A stretch of 51,979 bases of DNA, taken from an uncultured Bacilli bacterium (lineage in GTDB: Bacteria > Bacillota_I > Bacilli_A > RF39 > UBA660). Below the pieces are notes generated by a model. That model did not search any database. It saw nothing but the letters and a program-made list of their open reading frames with translations, and was not told the DNA's origin. The stretch is from NCBI GenBank assembly GCA_934131695.1, contig CAKOZV010000008.1, positions 1 through 51,979 on the forward strand. Direction: 5' to 3'. Within the stretch, counting starts at the first letter, position 1; each line of letters starts with the position of its first letter. The translations under genes were made by a program, and so were the position numbers. Positions 50,384 through 51,979 of this stretch are shown piece after piece.

Positions 50384-50412
50384 TATACAAAACGATAATT
50401 TTATAGTATAAT
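50384..50412 (+). promoter_or_regulatory. pyk: Promoter of pyk
   Basis: TATACA (50384-50389) and TATAAT (50407-50412) are 17 bases apart; GAGGAG ribosome site follows. Confidence 0.55.
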
Positions 50413-50443
50413 TATTACTGTTTGAAAGAGGAGTGTGTAGTAA

Positions 50444-51856
50444 ATGAAAAAGACAAAAATAGTTTGTAGTATTGGACCAGCATCTAATGAAGCTGATGTA
50501 ATGGAACAAATGGTTTTAAAAGGTATGAATGTTGCTAGAGTTAACTTTACTCATGCAACTATTGAAGAAAGAGATAAAGCTATAGCATCAGTTCGTGAAG
50601 TTAGAAAAAGAACTGGTAAATCAGTAGCTATATTATGGGATACAAAAGGACCAGAATTTAGAAGTGGTATGCTAGAGAATGATTCTATTGAATTAATTAA
50701 TGGAAATACAATTCGTATGGTTAAAGAAGAAGTACTTGGAAATAACGAAAGATTTTCAGTTAATCATCCTGAAGCAATCGATAGTTTGTCAGTTGGAGAT
50801 GCTATTTTACTTGAAAATGCTAAAATGAAACTTGAAGTTATTAGTAAAGAAGAAGATGGCGTTACTTGTAAAGTAGTAGCTGGTGGAACTTTAGGAAACA
50901 GAAAGAGTATGAGTGTTCCTGGAGTTAAACTAAATATTCCATATGTTAGTGAAGCTGATAGAAAAGATATCGAATATGCTTGTGCAAATGGTGGAGAATA
51001 TCTTGCTTTATCATTTGTATCTTGCAAAGAAGATGTTTTAGAAATAAAAGAAATCTTAAAACAACATAATAGAGAAGACTTACAAATAATTTGTAAGATT
51101 GAAAGTGATTTAGGTATTAAAAACTTAGAGTCAATTCTTGAAGTATCAGATGGTGTTATGGTAGCAAGAGGTGACTTAGGTACAGAAATTCCTAGCGAAA
51201 TGTTACCTATAGTTCAAAAACAAATGATTGCTACTTGTAGAAGACTTGGAAAAATTGCTATTGTTGCTACAGAAATGCTAGAAACAATGATGGAAAACAA
51301 CCGTCCAAAAAGAGCAGAAACTAGTGACATTGCTAATGCTGTATTTGATGGAACTGATGCTGTTATGTTAAGTGGTGAAACTACTGTTGGAAAGCATCCA
51401 ATTGAAACAGTTGCTGCTATGGCAAAAATTTGTGAGACAGCTGAAAAATATGCAGAATTCCATTATTCTGAAGAAGATGAAAGAGTAATAGATGCTCAAT
51501 CTGCTATTGCTGATGCTGTAGTTGATACAACAAAAAGACTTAATGCTAAGTTAATTTGTGCTGCTACAATTAGTGGAGCAACTGCAAGAGTAATTAGTAA
51601 TTTAAAACCAAAATCTACTATTCTTGCTTTAGTACCAGATGAAAAGACTGGACGTCGTCTAGCTTTAAACTGGGGAGTTTATCCTACACTTTTACCAGTA
51701 TGTAATTCTACTGATGAAGTATTAACAAAGAGTATTGCTTCTGCTAAAGAATATACTAATTTAGTTAAAGGTGATATAGTAATTACTACTGGTGGTTTCC
51801 CTAACAATGCAGTATCAAGAACAACTAACTTAATGAAAATTGAAGTGGTTGACTAA
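50444..51856 (+). CDS. pyk: Pyruvate kinase
   Basis: Pyruvate kinase makes ATP and pyruvate from phosphoenolpyruvate at the end of glycolysis. The 470-residue protein has the N-terminal TKIVCSIGPAS, the NVARVNFTHA stretch, the active-site ICKIESDLGIKN and MVARGDLGTEIP, and ANAVFDGTDAVMLSGET. It lacks the extra C-terminal PEP-utiliser domain of Bacillus Pyk, so it is the short form. Two hairpin terminators follow. Confidence 0.96.
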   Translation: MKKTKIVCSIGPASNEADVMEQMVLKGMNVARVNFTHATIEERDKAIASVREVRKRTGKSVAILWDTKGPEFRSGMLENDSIELINGNTIRMVKEEVLGNNERFSVNHPEAIDSLSVGDAILLENAKMKLEVISKEEDGVTCKVVAGGTLGNRKSMSVPGVKLNIPYVSEADRKDIEYACANGGEYLALSFVSCKEDVLEIKEILKQHNREDLQIICKIESDLGIKNLESILEVSDGVMVARGDLGTEIPSEMLPIVQKQMIATCRRLGKIAIVATEMLETMMENNRPKRAETSDIANAVFDGTDAVMLSGETTVGKHPIETVAAMAKICETAEKYAEFHYSEEDERVIDAQSAIADAVVDTTKRLNAKLICAATISGATARVISNLKPKSTILALVPDEKTGRRLALNWGVYPTLLPVCNSTDEVLTKSIASAKEYTNLVKGDIVITTGGFPNNAVSRTTNLMKIEVVD

Positions 51857-51876
51857 TTAATAATTAGTACATAATA

Positions 51877-51902
51877 AAAGATCCTTATTTCAGGATCTTT
51901 TT
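51877..51902 (+). terminator. Terminator of pyk
   Basis: AAAGATCCT (51877-51885) pairs with AGGATCTTT (51892-51900) followed by TT. Confidence 0.85.
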
Positions 51903-51914
51903 GGTTCTATAATA

Positions 51915-51952
51915 AATAGTGTTGGTGGGTAAAATCACTAGCACTATTTTTA
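51915..51952. terminator. Second hairpin terminator after pyk
   Basis: AATAGTG (51915-51921) pairs with CACTATT (51942-51948), with an inner GTG/CAC pairing and a T-run; probably bidirectional, serving also a gene beyond the window. Confidence 0.6.
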
Positions 51953-51979
51953 GTTAATAAAAAAGAGTCATAACCAGAA

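Overview
The window reads as a chromosomal segment of an AT-rich, low-GC Gram-positive bacterium, most likely a gut-type Bacilli lineage close to Mollicutes/Erysipelotrichia (taxonomy is inference). Support: Bacillus-type heat-shock operon with a CIRCE-like operator, T-box regulation, sigma-A promoters of the TTGACA/TATAAT kind, RNase HIII, LexA, GatCAB, DNA polymerase I without proofreading residues, and Gram-positive surface proteins. TGA acts as a normal stop codon (hrcA, rnhC), so this is code 11, not the Mollicutes code.

Layout. 1-5600: a leftward pair (thioredoxin-like membrane protein, PH-like protein), then a rightward three-gene operon encoding a split 2-hydroxyacyl-CoA-dehydratase-type reductase/activase system, then two leftward membrane proteins. 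5680-8970: an ABC-F ATPase, a leader with mutually exclusive hairpins, and a frameshifted IS605-type tnpB with an omega-RNA-like right end lying just upstream of the heat-shock promoter. 9000-15560: hrcA-grpE-dnaK-pepF-dnaJ. 15600-17130: two unknown proteins, one a compact M3-like zincin. 17250-22460: a T-box leader with an Asn specifier (AAC) followed by gatC-gatA-gatB-aspS, which looks like the indirect route to Asn-tRNA(Asn). 22545-30640: an accessory surface region with a thioester/Cna-B repeat wall protein, then a TasA-like subunit, a SipW-like signal peptidase, a DUF5305-like membrane protein and a second TasA-like protein fused to a lectin-like C-terminal domain. 30800-43960: mostly housekeeping genes (PgeF-like, metallophosphoesterase, rnhC, cvpA, trxA, YigZ, AI-2E-type permease, two small kinases, alaS, holA) with two further HExxH proteins. 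44260-51979: tRNA-Glu(CTC), an unknown gene, tcdA, lexA, a tiny LexA-controlled membrane peptide, polA, mutM and pyk.

The best candidates for new biology are the TasA/SipW/DUF5305/lectin surface-fibre cluster with its neighbouring thioester adhesin, the 46-residue SOS-controlled membrane peptide divergent from lexA, the two paralogous short M3-like zincins with HExxH at the same residue number, the His/Cys-rich N-terminus of GrpE, and the attenuator-like leader upstream of tnpB. All calls come from reading the sequence; no database search was run.
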